From NCBI RefSeq assembly GCF_044502415.1, contig NZ_CP172402.1: a stretch of DNA of 64,000 nucleotides; one strand, given 5' to 3'. The number at the start of each line of letters is the position of its first letter. Positions within the stretch are counted from its first letter, which is position 1. Shown here one piece after another: positions 1-12,068 of this stretch. The notes beneath the pieces were generated by a model. It did no database searches and had not been told where the DNA came from. It saw only the letters and a list, made by a program, of their open reading frames with translations. Origin of the DNA: Haloimpatiens lingqiaonensis (lineage in GTDB: Bacteria; Bacillota; Clostridia; Clostridiales; Clostridiaceae). The position numbers were made by a program, and so were the translations under genes.

Positions 1-56
1 TTTATAGAAATATTCTATAATATGTAAAATTGTATTTCAATTCTGTGGGGGGTATT

Positions 57-1121
57 ATGAGACTGGAATTTATAAAAAATTTAGGTGGAAAAGAAATTTT
101 AGCTAGGAATATACTTTCTAGCGATGGAAATATACTTTTAAAAAAGGGAACTAAGTTAACTTTAAATTATATAAGACAATTGGAGTCAAATGGTGTATAC
201 CTTGTGTATATAAAAGATGACAGATTTTCTAATATAGATGTCAAAGAAAATGAAGAGATAGATATATTGAAGTCTTCAACTTTAAAGGAGATACCTTTTT
301 TATTTCAAAATATATTATCGGGTGACAAAGCGGAAGTAAAGAAAAGTTTAAGAAACATTGAAAGTATTATTGATTACATTTCGGAAGAAAAGAATATAAA
401 TACTAACTTATACGAAGTAAAAGTATATGATGATTATACGTATATACATTCCTTAGATACAGGTATAATGGCTACATATTTAGGAGTTAAAATGGGTTGG
501 AATAAGGAGAAGGTTAAAGAACTTGGGATGTGTGGAATGCTTCATGACATTGGAAAGACCAAAATTCCAAATGAAATAATTAACAAGAAAGGGCCTTTAA
601 CAGATGAGGAACTTGAAGTTATAAAGAAACATCCTGTATATGGAAGTAAAATATTAAAGGATAGAGGACTTTTTTCTGAAAGCATTATATTAGGGGTGTT
701 GCAGCATCATGAAAAGATTTCAGGAACGGGATATCCTTTGGGACTAAGGGAAAATGAAATTTGTGATTATGCAAAGATAATAAGTATTTGTGATGTTTTT
801 ACTGCAGTAAGTGCAAATAGAAGTTATAGAAATAGATTTTCACCTAATGAAGCTTATGAGTTAATACTTAGTAATTCTGGCATAATGTTTGAGCCACAGT
901 ATGTAGAAAAATTTAAAGAATGTTTTTCTATATATCCTTTAGGATGTAAAATAAAATTGTCCAATGGCTTAGAGGGATATGTATTGGAGCAAAATGAAAA
1001 TTTTCCGGATAGACCAATAATAAGAATTACATATGATAAGAATCAAAAGGGCAATGTTTATACATGTGATATGAATTTATTAGATAATCCTAATATTACC
1101 ATAGTTGATGTTTTTATATAG
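57..1121 (+). CDS. HD-GYP domain protein, probable cyclic-di-GMP phosphodiesterase
   Basis: 354 aa. I start at ATG 57 because a G-run (GGGGGG, 46-51) sits just before it; an upstream in-frame start at 30 would lie before this ribosome site. The N-terminal ~100 residues form an uncharacterised region resembling the segment found before many clostridial HD-GYP domains. The C-terminal half has the HD-GYP signature: HDIGK near residue 163, then HHEKISGTGYP near residue 217, with metal-ligand histidines in between. Known family members hydrolyse c-di-GMP to pGpG/GMP in the cytosol. No GGDEF, receiver or membrane segment is visible, so the input signal is unknown. A 130-bp repeat element follows 39 bp after the stop. 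Confidence 0.85.
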   Translation: MRLEFIKNLGGKEILARNILSSDGNILLKKGTKLTLNYIRQLESNGVYLVYIKDDRFSNIDVKENEEIDILKSSTLKEIPFLFQNILSGDKAEVKKSLRNIESIIDYISEEKNINTNLYEVKVYDDYTYIHSLDTGIMATYLGVKMGWNKEKVKELGMCGMLHDIGKTKIPNEIINKKGPLTDEELEVIKKHPVYGSKILKDRGLFSESIILGVLQHHEKISGTGYPLGLRENEICDYAKIISICDVFTAVSANRSYRNRFSPNEAYELILSNSGIMFEPQYVEKFKECFSIYPLGCKIKLSNGLEGYVLEQNENFPDRPIIRITYDKNQKGNVYTCDMNLLDNPNITIVDVFI

Positions 1122-1160
1122 TAGAAAGTTAGTAAGGAAAAGTTTACGGAATATATTTAT

Positions 1161-1290
1161 CCGATGACTACCTGCCGTAATACTCCCACTTCTAACAAAG
1201 TGGGAGATAACGGCAGCTACGTCCCTGGATAACGATCTCTAACCTTCAGATGGAGTAAAAACTTCATCTGAAGGTTAGAAATCTATTTAT
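1161..1290 (+). repeat. 130-bp TTTAT-targeted element, copy 1
   Basis: Full-length unit: begins CCGATGAC immediately after a TTTAT (1156-1160) and ends in TTTAT (1286-1290). It contains the nested hairpin CTGCCGT/ACGGCAG enclosing CTCCCACTT/AAGTGGGAG and a distal hairpin CTTCAGATGGAGT/ACTTCATCTGAAG. It lies between the HD-GYP gene and the nag promoter. Confidence 0.93.
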
Positions 1291-1299
1291 AAAAAAATA

Positions 1300-1342
1300 T
1301 TGAAAACATATATAATTTTAGAGTATAATTGGTATATACAAC
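1300..1342 (+). promoter_or_regulatory. nag promoter with NagR-like (dre-type) operator
   Basis: TTGAAA (1300-1305) and TATAAT (1324-1329) are separated by 18 bp. The -10 is overlapped by the near-palindrome TTGGTATATACAA (1329-1341), which closely resembles the dre operator bound by the B. subtilis GntR-type repressor NagR (YvoA). This predicts autorepression of the nagR-nagA transcript, relieved by amino-sugar phosphates. Confidence 0.65.
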
Positions 1343-1385
1343 ATAACAACATGATAATAGTGTGTTTGCATTGGAGGGTAATATT

Positions 1386-2114
1386 TTGAAAAAAATTTGT
1401 AAGGATAGTCCACTTCCACTTTATTATCAAATAAAACAAGTATTGCTTGACATGATAGAAGACGGGGAATTAGGGCCAGGAGAATTAATTCCGCCTGAAA
1501 GGGAAATTTGTGAGCTTCAAGAAGTGAGTAGAATGACTGTGAACAAAGCTATAATGTCTTTGGTTAACGAGGGAGTGCTATATAGAGAGCAGGGAAAAGG
1601 AACCTTTGTTGCTGAGCCTAAGGAAAAACAACAATTACAGTTAAAGGGATTTACAGAGCAAATGGAGGAAAAGGGACTTAAGTCTAGTTCGAAGATAATA
1701 TCCTTCAGTATAAAAGATGCTACTAATCAAATAAAAAATGCATTAAAACTCCCTGAGGAGGATAGTCAAGTTATAGAAATAAACAGATTAAGAATTATAG
1801 AGAAGGAACCCTATGCCATAGAAAAAGTTTTTATTCCTCGTTATATGTTTAAAGATTTGACTAAGGAAAGTTTAGAGGGAAAATCCCTTTATGAAATATT
1901 TAGGGAAAAGTATAACTTAAACCTAAAATTTGCAAAACAAACTATAGAACCAATAATGCTAAATGAGTTTGAAAGTAAATTGTTAAATCAAGAGAATAAT
2001 TCCCTTGCACTTATGTTTAAAAGAACAACTTATTTAAAAAATGATATACCAATAGAACATACTAGAGAAGTATATAGAAGTGATAAATATAAATATGAGA
2101 TAGTACTTACTTAA
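1386..2114 (+). CDS. nagR: GntR-family (HutC/UTRA) repressor of N-acetylglucosamine catabolism
   Basis: 242 aa from TTG 1386, chosen because GGAGGG (1373-1378) is 7 nt upstream; an in-frame GTG at 1362 has no ribosome site. Residues ~10-70 are a GntR winged helix: PLYYQIKQ, then the LIPPEREICELQEVSRMTVNKA recognition helix region and the GKGTFV wing. Residues ~80-240 form a UTRA ligand-binding domain. The gene is directly followed by nagA (16 bp to the nagA start) and preceded by a dre-like operator, so assignment as NagR is by family plus context. Ligands of this family are glucosamine-6-P or GlcNAc-6-P. Related regulators such as DasR or PhnF are less likely given the neighbours. Confidence 0.82.
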   Translation: MKKICKDSPLPLYYQIKQVLLDMIEDGELGPGELIPPEREICELQEVSRMTVNKAIMSLVNEGVLYREQGKGTFVAEPKEKQQLQLKGFTEQMEEKGLKSSSKIISFSIKDATNQIKNALKLPEEDSQVIEINRLRIIEKEPYAIEKVFIPRYMFKDLTKESLEGKSLYEIFREKYNLNLKFAKQTIEPIMLNEFESKLLNQENNSLALMFKRTTYLKNDIPIEHTREVYRSDKYKYEIVLT

Positions 2115-2130
2115 TATGGGAGATGGTAAC

Positions 2131-3291
2131 ATGAAAATAATAAAAAATGGAAAAATAATAACTAAAGAGAACATTTTCATAGATAAAGTATTGGTTTTTG
2201 AAGAAAAAATTTTAGATATAATAGAAGAAAAAAATTTAGATGAATATATAGAGAAAGCTAATATAGCAAATATTGAGGTTATAGATGCAAAGGGTAAATA
2301 TGTATCCCCCGGTTTTATAGATATACATGTCCATGGTTGTGGGGGCAGCGACACCATGGATGGTACATTAGAGGATATAGAAATAATAAGCAGCAATGTA
2401 TGCAAAAATGGAGTAACAGCTTTTTTACCAACTACTATGACTATGGAAAAGGAAAAAATTTATGAGGCTTTAAATGTAATAAGAAAAAGCATGGGTATTA
2501 AAAATAAAGGAGCTAAAGTGGTTGGTGCACATATGGAAGGACCTTTTATAAATCCAAGACTCAAGGGCGCCCAAAATGAAAAATACATAGAGAAACCAGA
2601 TTACAATTTTATTAAAGAGTATTTAGATACAATAAAAATAATAACTTTAGCGCCAGAAATGGATAAAGATTATGAGTTTATAAAAAAAGTTAAGAGGGAT
2701 ACAGATATAGTATTATCCATAGGACATACTAATGCTACCTACGAAGAAGCTATGGAAGCTATAGAGTTGGGAGTTAGTCACGGAACTCATACTTTTAATG
2801 CTATGTCACCTTTGCACCATAGAAATCCAGGAGTGGTAGGAGCCATATTTAATAGTGATGTTACCTGTGAATTGATAGCAGATAAAATACATGTGCATCC
2901 AGGTGCTTTTAATGTACTTATAAATGTAAAGGGTTTTAACAAAGTGGTATTAATTACAGATTGTATGAGAGCAGGAAATTTAAATGAAGGTAATTATGAT
3001 CTTGGAGGACAAAAGGTAATAGTCAAGGAAAATTCAGCAAGACTTGAAGATGGCACATTAGCAGGTAGTATTCTAAGTTTGAATAATGGAGTAAAAAACA
3101 TATTTAAAAATACAAATTTAAGCTTACAACAAGTAGTTTCTATGGCTAGTATAAATCCAGCTAAAATAATAAATATGGAGCATAAAAAGGGAAGCATAGA
3201 AATAGGCAAAGATGCAGATATTGTAGTTTTTGATGAGGAATTTAATATAAAAACTACAATAGTTGAAGGGAATATAGTTTTTAAGGCTTAG
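2131..3291 (+). CDS. nagA: N-acetylglucosamine-6-phosphate deacetylase
   Basis: 386 aa from ATG 2131; an ATG at 2116 overlaps the ribosome site GGGAGATGG that serves the chosen start. Removes acetate from GlcNAc-6-P to give glucosamine-6-P, the substrate of NagB. Amidohydrolase fold: HVHG metal motif near residue 62, EGPF with the catalytic-site Glu near 128, SIGHTNA near 193, HTFNAMSPLHHR near 215, and LITD carrying the catalytic Asp near 274. Length is typical for the family. It is co-transcribed with nagR; nagB follows after a 507-bp gap filled with two tandem 130-bp elements, which may partly uncouple nagB expression. Confidence 0.95.
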   Translation: MKIIKNGKIITKENIFIDKVLVFEEKILDIIEEKNLDEYIEKANIANIEVIDAKGKYVSPGFIDIHVHGCGGSDTMDGTLEDIEIISSNVCKNGVTAFLPTTMTMEKEKIYEALNVIRKSMGIKNKGAKVVGAHMEGPFINPRLKGAQNEKYIEKPDYNFIKEYLDTIKIITLAPEMDKDYEFIKKVKRDTDIVLSIGHTNATYEEAMEAIELGVSHGTHTFNAMSPLHHRNPGVVGAIFNSDVTCELIADKIHVHPGAFNVLINVKGFNKVVLITDCMRAGNLNEGNYDLGGQKVIVKENSARLEDGTLAGSILSLNNGVKNIFKNTNLSLQQVVSMASINPAKIINMEHKKGSIEIGKDADIVVFDEEFNIKTTIVEGNIVFKA

Positions 3292-3496
3292 GTTATAAGT
3301 GGATTTTTATAGTGGAAGAAAATATAGTTTTAAGGTTTGGAGTACAATTGAATTTTTGTGTTTACAAAATCATAGCTTGATTTTTCTGTTGGTATTTCCT
3401 TTGTTTATATATGTTTTGGGTGAAACTATCTGTAAAAGTTGAGTTTACAATTTACAAGGGATTCATAATAAGAAAAAATTATAAATTAAAATTTAT

Positions 3497-3626
3497 CCGA
3501 TGACTACCTGCCGTAATACTCCCACTTTTAACAAAGTGCGAGATAACGGCAGCTACGTCCCTGGATAACGATCTCTAACCTTCAGATGGAATAAAAATTC
3601 CATCTGAAGCTAAGAGCTCTGTTTAT
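3497..3626 (+). repeat. 130-bp TTTAT-targeted element, copy 2 (tandem with copy 3)
   Basis: Follows TTTAT 3492-3496 and ends TTTAT 3622-3626, which is also the target of copy 3. The distal hairpin reads GGAAT/ATTCC where other copies read GGAGT/ACTCC, a compensatory change. The inner hairpin has a G-to-C mismatch (AAAGTGCGAG). Confidence 0.93.
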
Positions 3627-3756
3627 CCGATGACTATCTGCCGTAACACTCCCACTTTTAACAAAGTGCGAGATAACGGCAGCTACGTCCCTGGATAACG
3701 ATCTCTAACCTTCAGATAGAGTAAAAATTCTATCTGAAGCTAAGAGCTCTGTTTAT
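3627..3756 (+). repeat. 130-bp TTTAT-targeted element, copy 3
   Basis: Begins directly at the terminal TTTAT of copy 2 in head-to-tail orientation and ends TTTAT 3752-3756, 42 bp before nagB. The distal hairpin reads ATAGA/TCTAT, again compensatory relative to the consensus ATGGA/TCCAT. It shares the inner-hairpin mismatch of copy 2, so copies 2 and 3 are probably descended from a local duplication. Confidence 0.93.
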
Positions 3757-3798
3757 ATGAATTGAGCAAATAATATATAAGGAGAAGTGAAATGAGTT

Positions 3799-4545
3799 AT
3801 GAGAATAATCGTTGTAGATAATTATGAGGAAATGAGTAAAAAAGCAGCTATAATGATGGCAAGTCAAGTGGTATTAAAACCTAACAGTGTACTAGGCTTG
3901 GCTACAGGAAGTACACCTGTAGGTATGTACAAGGAATTAGTAAACATGTACAAGGTTGGAGAAGTAGATTTTTCTGATGTAAAGACTTTTAATTTAGATG
4001 AATACTATGGTTTAGACAAAAACAACCAACAAAGCTATCATAATTACATGATGGAAAATTTATTTGATCATATAAATGTAAAAGAAGAAAATATTAATAT
4101 ACCTAATGGTATGGCAGAAAATGTTGAAAAAGAATGTTTAGATTATGATAGAAGAATAGAAGAGGTTGGAGGAATAGATATTCAAGTATTAGGAATAGGT
4201 GCTAATGGACATATAGGTTTTAATGAACCTAATGTTAGCTTTGAAGCGGGAACTCACTTGGTTAAATTAGATGAAAAAACAATAAAGGATAACTCAAGAT
4301 TTTTTGACTCTATAGGTGAGGTGCCTACTACAGCAGTGAGTATGGGTATAAAGACAATAATGATGTCTAAAAAAATAATCTTATTAGCCAATGGAAAAGG
4401 TAAGGCAGAAGCTATAAAGAAAACTATAGAAGGTAAGATAACTCCAGAAGTACCTGCTTCAATTCTTCAATTACATAAAGATGTAACTTTTATAATTGAT
4501 AAAGAAGCAGCTAATGAATTAAGTAATGTAAAATTTAAAAAATAA
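3799..4545 (+). CDS. nagB: glucosamine-6-phosphate deaminase
   Basis: 248 aa. Converts glucosamine-6-P to fructose-6-P and ammonia, completing the NagA-NagB route. Family landmarks: LATGSTPVGMYKEL near residue 35, FNLDEYYG near 65, LGIGANGHIGFNEP near 130 with the catalytic His/Glu region, and TTAVSMGIKTIM near 173. Start ATG 3799 matches the family N-terminus, but the ribosome site AAGGAG (3779-3784) is 14 nt away. A different-frame ATG at 3792 (9 codons, overlapping the nagB start) is better spaced. Genes on the same strand upstream are nagR-nagA, separated by repeats. Confidence 0.95.
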   Translation: MRIIVVDNYEEMSKKAAIMMASQVVLKPNSVLGLATGSTPVGMYKELVNMYKVGEVDFSDVKTFNLDEYYGLDKNNQQSYHNYMMENLFDHINVKEENINIPNGMAENVEKECLDYDRRIEEVGGIDIQVLGIGANGHIGFNEPNVSFEAGTHLVKLDEKTIKDNSRFFDSIGEVPTTAVSMGIKTIMMSKKIILLANGKGKAEAIKKTIEGKITPEVPASILQLHKDVTFIIDKEAANELSNVKFKK

Positions 4546-4564
4546 TGTAGAGCTTTAAATTTAT

Positions 4565-4645
4565 CCGATGACTACCTGCCGTAACACTTCCACTTCTAAC
4601 AAAGTGGGAGATAACGGCAGCTATGTCCCTGGATAATGATTGCTA
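4565..4645 (+). repeat. 130-bp element, copy 4 (5' part only)
   Basis: Begins after TTTAT 4560-4564. It contains the nested 5' hairpin and the GGATAA box, then diverges after about 80 bp, so the distal hairpin and terminal TTTAT are missing. It lies 19 bp after the nagB stop. Confidence 0.85.
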
Positions 4646-4857
4646 AAGCACCTAGAAAGATAATTATAATGTTCTGAATTAGCCTGGTGTGTCAATAACA
4701 GATATATGGAGATATATTTAGAAATATAGTGAAAAATAAACTTAATTTTGTGTAATGTCATATTTATAGGGTAAATACTTTAAATATTATGATAGAATAT
4801 CCCTTGTCGCTAACGAGTACGACATCAAATCACAAAATTTAATTGAAAACAAAAATG
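4646..4857. other. AT-rich upstream region of rRNA operon 1
   Basis: No convincing reading frame and no additional repeat family recognised. Possible UP-element-like A/T tracts precede the rrn promoter. Confidence 0.4.
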
Positions 4858-4886
4858 TTGACAAATTAAATTTTATGTGATAAGAT
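4858..4886 (+). promoter_or_regulatory. rRNA operon 1 promoter
   Basis: TTGACA (4858-4863), a 17-bp spacer, and TAAGAT (4881-4886). Downstream is a leader shared by all three operons: hairpin GTCGCTTGAAGCGGC, a boxA-like GGTCTTTGAAAATT, and AAACAGAGAT, which can pair with ATCTCTGTTT after the 16S gene to form the RNase III processing stem. Confidence 0.85.
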
Positions 4887-4991
4887 GATTAAGTCGCTTG
4901 AAGCGGCAAACAAACTGGTCTTTGAAAATTAAACAGAGATAATGATGAAAAATCATAAAGTCAGTGAATTTGAGTTTGAGATTGAACTTTT

Positions 4992-6513
<1,522 letters not shown>

Positions 6514-6600
6514 CATGAAAAGGAAGTCACCTTTTCGTAAATTATGACAAGTTCACTGAAATCTCTGTTTAATTTTGAGAGACCAGATCTCTCATCAGTA

Positions 6601-6803
6601 GCTAGACGCTAGCAAACTAGCACACTAGCCAACTGAAAAAAATGTTCTTTGAAAATTGCACAGTGAAGAAAAAGTAGAAATTATTACAATTGTGATGATT
6701 TCACTGGAGAATCAATTAAAATAAATTAATTAGTAACTAGTCGTTAGACAACTAGCAAGCTAAATACTAGCACGCTAGCACACTAGCCAACTAGCAAACT
6801 AAT
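6601..6803 (+). repeat. CTAG-type heptad-like repeats in the 16S-23S spacer of operon 1
   Basis: Two blocks (6601-6635 and 6733-6803) of imperfect 7-9 bp units built on CTAG (CTAGACG, CTAGCAA, ACTAGCAC, ACTAGCC). Between them is the second boxA-like TGTTCTTTGAAAATT and TTGCACAGTG, the left arm of the 23S processing stem. The corresponding spacer of operon 2 has no CTAG block. Confidence 0.75.
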
Positions 6804-6807
6804 AACA

Positions 6808-9714
<2,907 letters not shown>

Positions 9715-9720
9715 AAAGAT

Positions 9721-9894
9721 AATTGTCAATTGACAGTTGACAATTGACAATTAAAAGATTTTCCACACTGTGCAATTTTGAAAGAACAAAAAAGTTCTTT
9801 TATTCTAGAACCTAGAACCTAGTACCTAAATAAAGCTGCGCAGCAGCCTAAACTAGCAAACTAGCACCTAGCACCTAGGACCTAGTACCTAATA
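9721..9894 (+). repeat. heptad repeats in the 23S-5S spacer of operon 1
   Basis: 9721-9752 is a TTGACAA-type block. 9803-9830 and 9847-9894 are CTAG-type blocks with units CCTAGAA, CCTAGTA, CTAGCAC, CTAGGAC. Between them is GCTGCGCAGC, a perfect palindrome found in all three 23S-5S spacers. TGTGCAATTTT (9768-9778) is the right arm of the 23S processing stem. Confidence 0.75.
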
Positions 9895-9905
9895 ATTACA
9901 AAGAA

Positions 9906-10021
9906 TCTGGTGATTATGGCTTGAAGGTAACACCCCTTCCCATTCCGAACAGGACGGTTAAGCTTCAAAGCGCCGATGGTACTGCAGGGGAAGCCCTGTG
10001 GGAGAGTAGGTCGTCGCCAGG
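9906..10021 (+). rRNA. 5S ribosomal RNA, operon 1
   Basis: 116 nt, from TCTGGTGATTATGGC to GTCGTCGCCAGG, with complementary ends and the CCGAACAGGACGGTTAAG region. The sequence is identical in the three operons as far as I can read. Confidence 0.96.
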
Positions 10022-10027
10022 TCATTT

Positions 10028-10103
<76 letters not shown>

Positions 10104-10139
10104 AAACCCTTAGATTTATCTAAGGGTTTTTTATTTTTT
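10104..10139 (+). terminator. Rho-independent terminator of rRNA operon 1
   Basis: Hairpin AACCCTTAGA/TCTAAGGGTT followed by a T-rich run. Confidence 0.9.
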
Positions 10140-10222
10140 GCAATTTTTATATAAAATAGTAGGAATATATAAGGTTTATAAAATAAAGTGGGAAATTAGT
10201 ATGCATTGAGAACAACAAAATA

Positions 10223-10264
10223 ACCTCCTTTTGGCAAGGGTACTTTTAAATTACCAAAGGGAGG
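10223..10264 (-). terminator. probable terminator of the chemoreceptor gene
   Basis: Inverted repeat CCTCCTTTTGG/CCAAAGGGAGG with an 18-nt loop. On the minus strand it is followed by TTATTTTGTTG. It lies 30 bp beyond the stop of the minus-strand MCP gene. Confidence 0.55.
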
Positions 10265-10294
10265 CCATATAAACTTTATATATTATATTGGTTA

Positions 10295-11827
10295 TTACAT
10301 TTTTATGATATCGTTAATTTTATGAGCAACATTTTTCAGATTTTCTGCATTACTAGCTAATTCTTCACTAGTTGCAGCTGTTTCAGTTACTGATTCGGAT
10401 ATAGATTTAAATTTATTTATTACATTTTCAGTTATGTCTGATATGTCTTTATTGAAATTTACAACATTATTTGTTTCAGATACCATAGATTTTGTGAATT
10501 GGTCTATAGTATGTATGTCCTTATTAGTTAATTTTAATTGTTCTATCATACTATTAAGGCTGTTTACAGTAGTATTTAATATATTATTACCATTCTTGAT
10601 TTTATCATCGTTACTTATCATGTATTCTTCTACTTCTTTAATATGTATTTTTAATTCACTTATAATTTTTTCTACATCTTCAAGGGAATCTTTAGTATTT
10701 TCAGCTAGCTTTCTTATTTCTTCTGCTACAACAGCAAAGCCCCGTCCTAATTCTCCTGCTCTTGCAGCTTCTATTGAAGCATTTAATGCTAGCAAGTTAG
10801 TCTGTTCTGAAATACTTCTAATAATTAATAGTATATTATCCACTTCCATAGATTTTTGTTGAAGTATATTTGTAGAGTTTAAAGTTACATCTATACTTGA
10901 AGCAATTTCCTGTATTATACGTAATGTTTTATTTAGTGACTCCTGATTTTCATTAGAAATTTCAATGAGTTCTGATGATGTTTCACTAGTGTTACTTATA
11001 TTAGAGGAAATATTTCTTGTTTTTTGAAGAAAATCATTTAATATTAATATATTTTTTGAAGTTTTATCTAATATGTTTTCTGAATCCTCAGTTAGAGTAT
11101 ATCCAGTATTAGCTATATTTTGAATAGAAACGCTTTCTTGCTGTGCAATATCAGATAAAATATTACTGGATTCAAGTATGGTTCTTGAGAAATCAGAAGA
11201 TTCTTCTATTATAGTCCTCATGTTATTACGTTCAGTAGTCAATTCATTTTCATTCGCATCCACTTTTTTTAGTAGGTTAGAGGCAAAATATGCGAAGGCA
11301 TAAATACCTAATAAAGTTAATATAACAATTATTCCTCTTATAAACAATTCTGAAGTACGTAGATTTCCTTCTGGGAGAATTGAAGAATTAAAATTTGAAA
11401 CAATTGACACGCTTATTATTGCCATAATTATTGAAGTTGCTAACATTTTTAAGTCTAAAAATAATGCCCCTAGTATTACAAAATAAAATATTACCCACCA
11501 CAATTCTTTAGATGGAACTGAAAAGTTTAAATACAAATAGTGCACATAGGTGATTATAAGTATCACAATTTTTAATAATCTAAAATTTTTCTGTATTAAC
11601 ACACCATCTCTTAGGGCAAATTTGTACATTGAAAATAAAATAAATATTTCTATAAATGTTAATATACCCAGTTTAATTAGTGCAGACCATTGTAGTTGCT
11701 GGTTTATTCCAAGTTTCTTTAAGGTTGTAAAAAAAATTAGGGACAGTATGCAACTAAAAGAATAAATTAGCAATACAAATTTTAATGTATCCTTCTGATA
11801 AGAAATTATAGTTTTTTCGTCTTTCAA
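10295..11827 (-). CDS. methyl-accepting chemotaxis protein with multi-span membrane N-terminus
   Basis: 510 aa from TTG 11827, with AAAGGGTG about 8 nt upstream. The first ~190 residues contain five to six hydrophobic helices with short loops and no large extracellular ligand domain; residues ~200-510 are a long coiled-coil cytoplasmic domain. The MCP hairpin tip is present near residue 343 (SEQTNLLALNASIEAARAGE, then GRGFAVVAEEIRKLAENT), which docks CheA/CheW. A polytopic sensor of this kind may detect membrane or intracellular signals rather than a periplasmic ligand; that is inference. It is divergent from the FabH-like gene; the 241-bp intergenic region must hold both promoters. Confidence 0.9.
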   Translation of the reverse strand: MKDEKTIISYQKDTLKFVLLIYSFSCILSLIFFTTLKKLGINQQLQWSALIKLGILTFIEIFILFSMYKFALRDGVLIQKNFRLLKIVILIITYVHYLYLNFSVPSKELWWVIFYFVILGALFLDLKMLATSIIMAIISVSIVSNFNSSILPEGNLRTSELFIRGIIVILTLLGIYAFAYFASNLLKKVDANENELTTERNNMRTIIEESSDFSRTILESSNILSDIAQQESVSIQNIANTGYTLTEDSENILDKTSKNILILNDFLQKTRNISSNISNTSETSSELIEISNENQESLNKTLRIIQEIASSIDVTLNSTNILQQKSMEVDNILLIIRSISEQTNLLALNASIEAARAGELGRGFAVVAEEIRKLAENTKDSLEDVEKIISELKIHIKEVEEYMISNDDKIKNGNNILNTTVNSLNSMIEQLKLTNKDIHTIDQFTKSMVSETNNVVNFNKDISDITENVINKFKSISESVTETAATSEELASNAENLKNVAHKINDIIKM

Positions 11828-12068
11828 TGATTAACACCCTTTCTATGTAAATAGTATTAGTATGAAACTAATAGTATTATCGTATAAGTTAGTGAGAAAT
11901 TGAATACTTTTTACACTATAATAGCTAATTATGAAAAAATAATATATTTATTGAATAATATTGAAAAAGTTGATAATATATTTTTGAAAGATAAATTTAG
12001 TATAATTTAATATAGTATTTAAATTATAAATAAATAGTTTTTATAATAGACGAATGGGAGTGACATAT

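Noticed and set aside
1161..1290. Calling the 130-bp unit a known riboswitch or ribozyme
   Set aside because: It has stable hairpins, but I cannot match it to any class I know, and copies lie after, between and before unrelated genes. A covariance search would be needed before naming an RNA class.
10434..10862. Plus-strand frame of 142 codons opposite the chemoreceptor gene
   Set aside because: Shadow of the MCP coding sequence; the minus-strand frame has complete family motifs.
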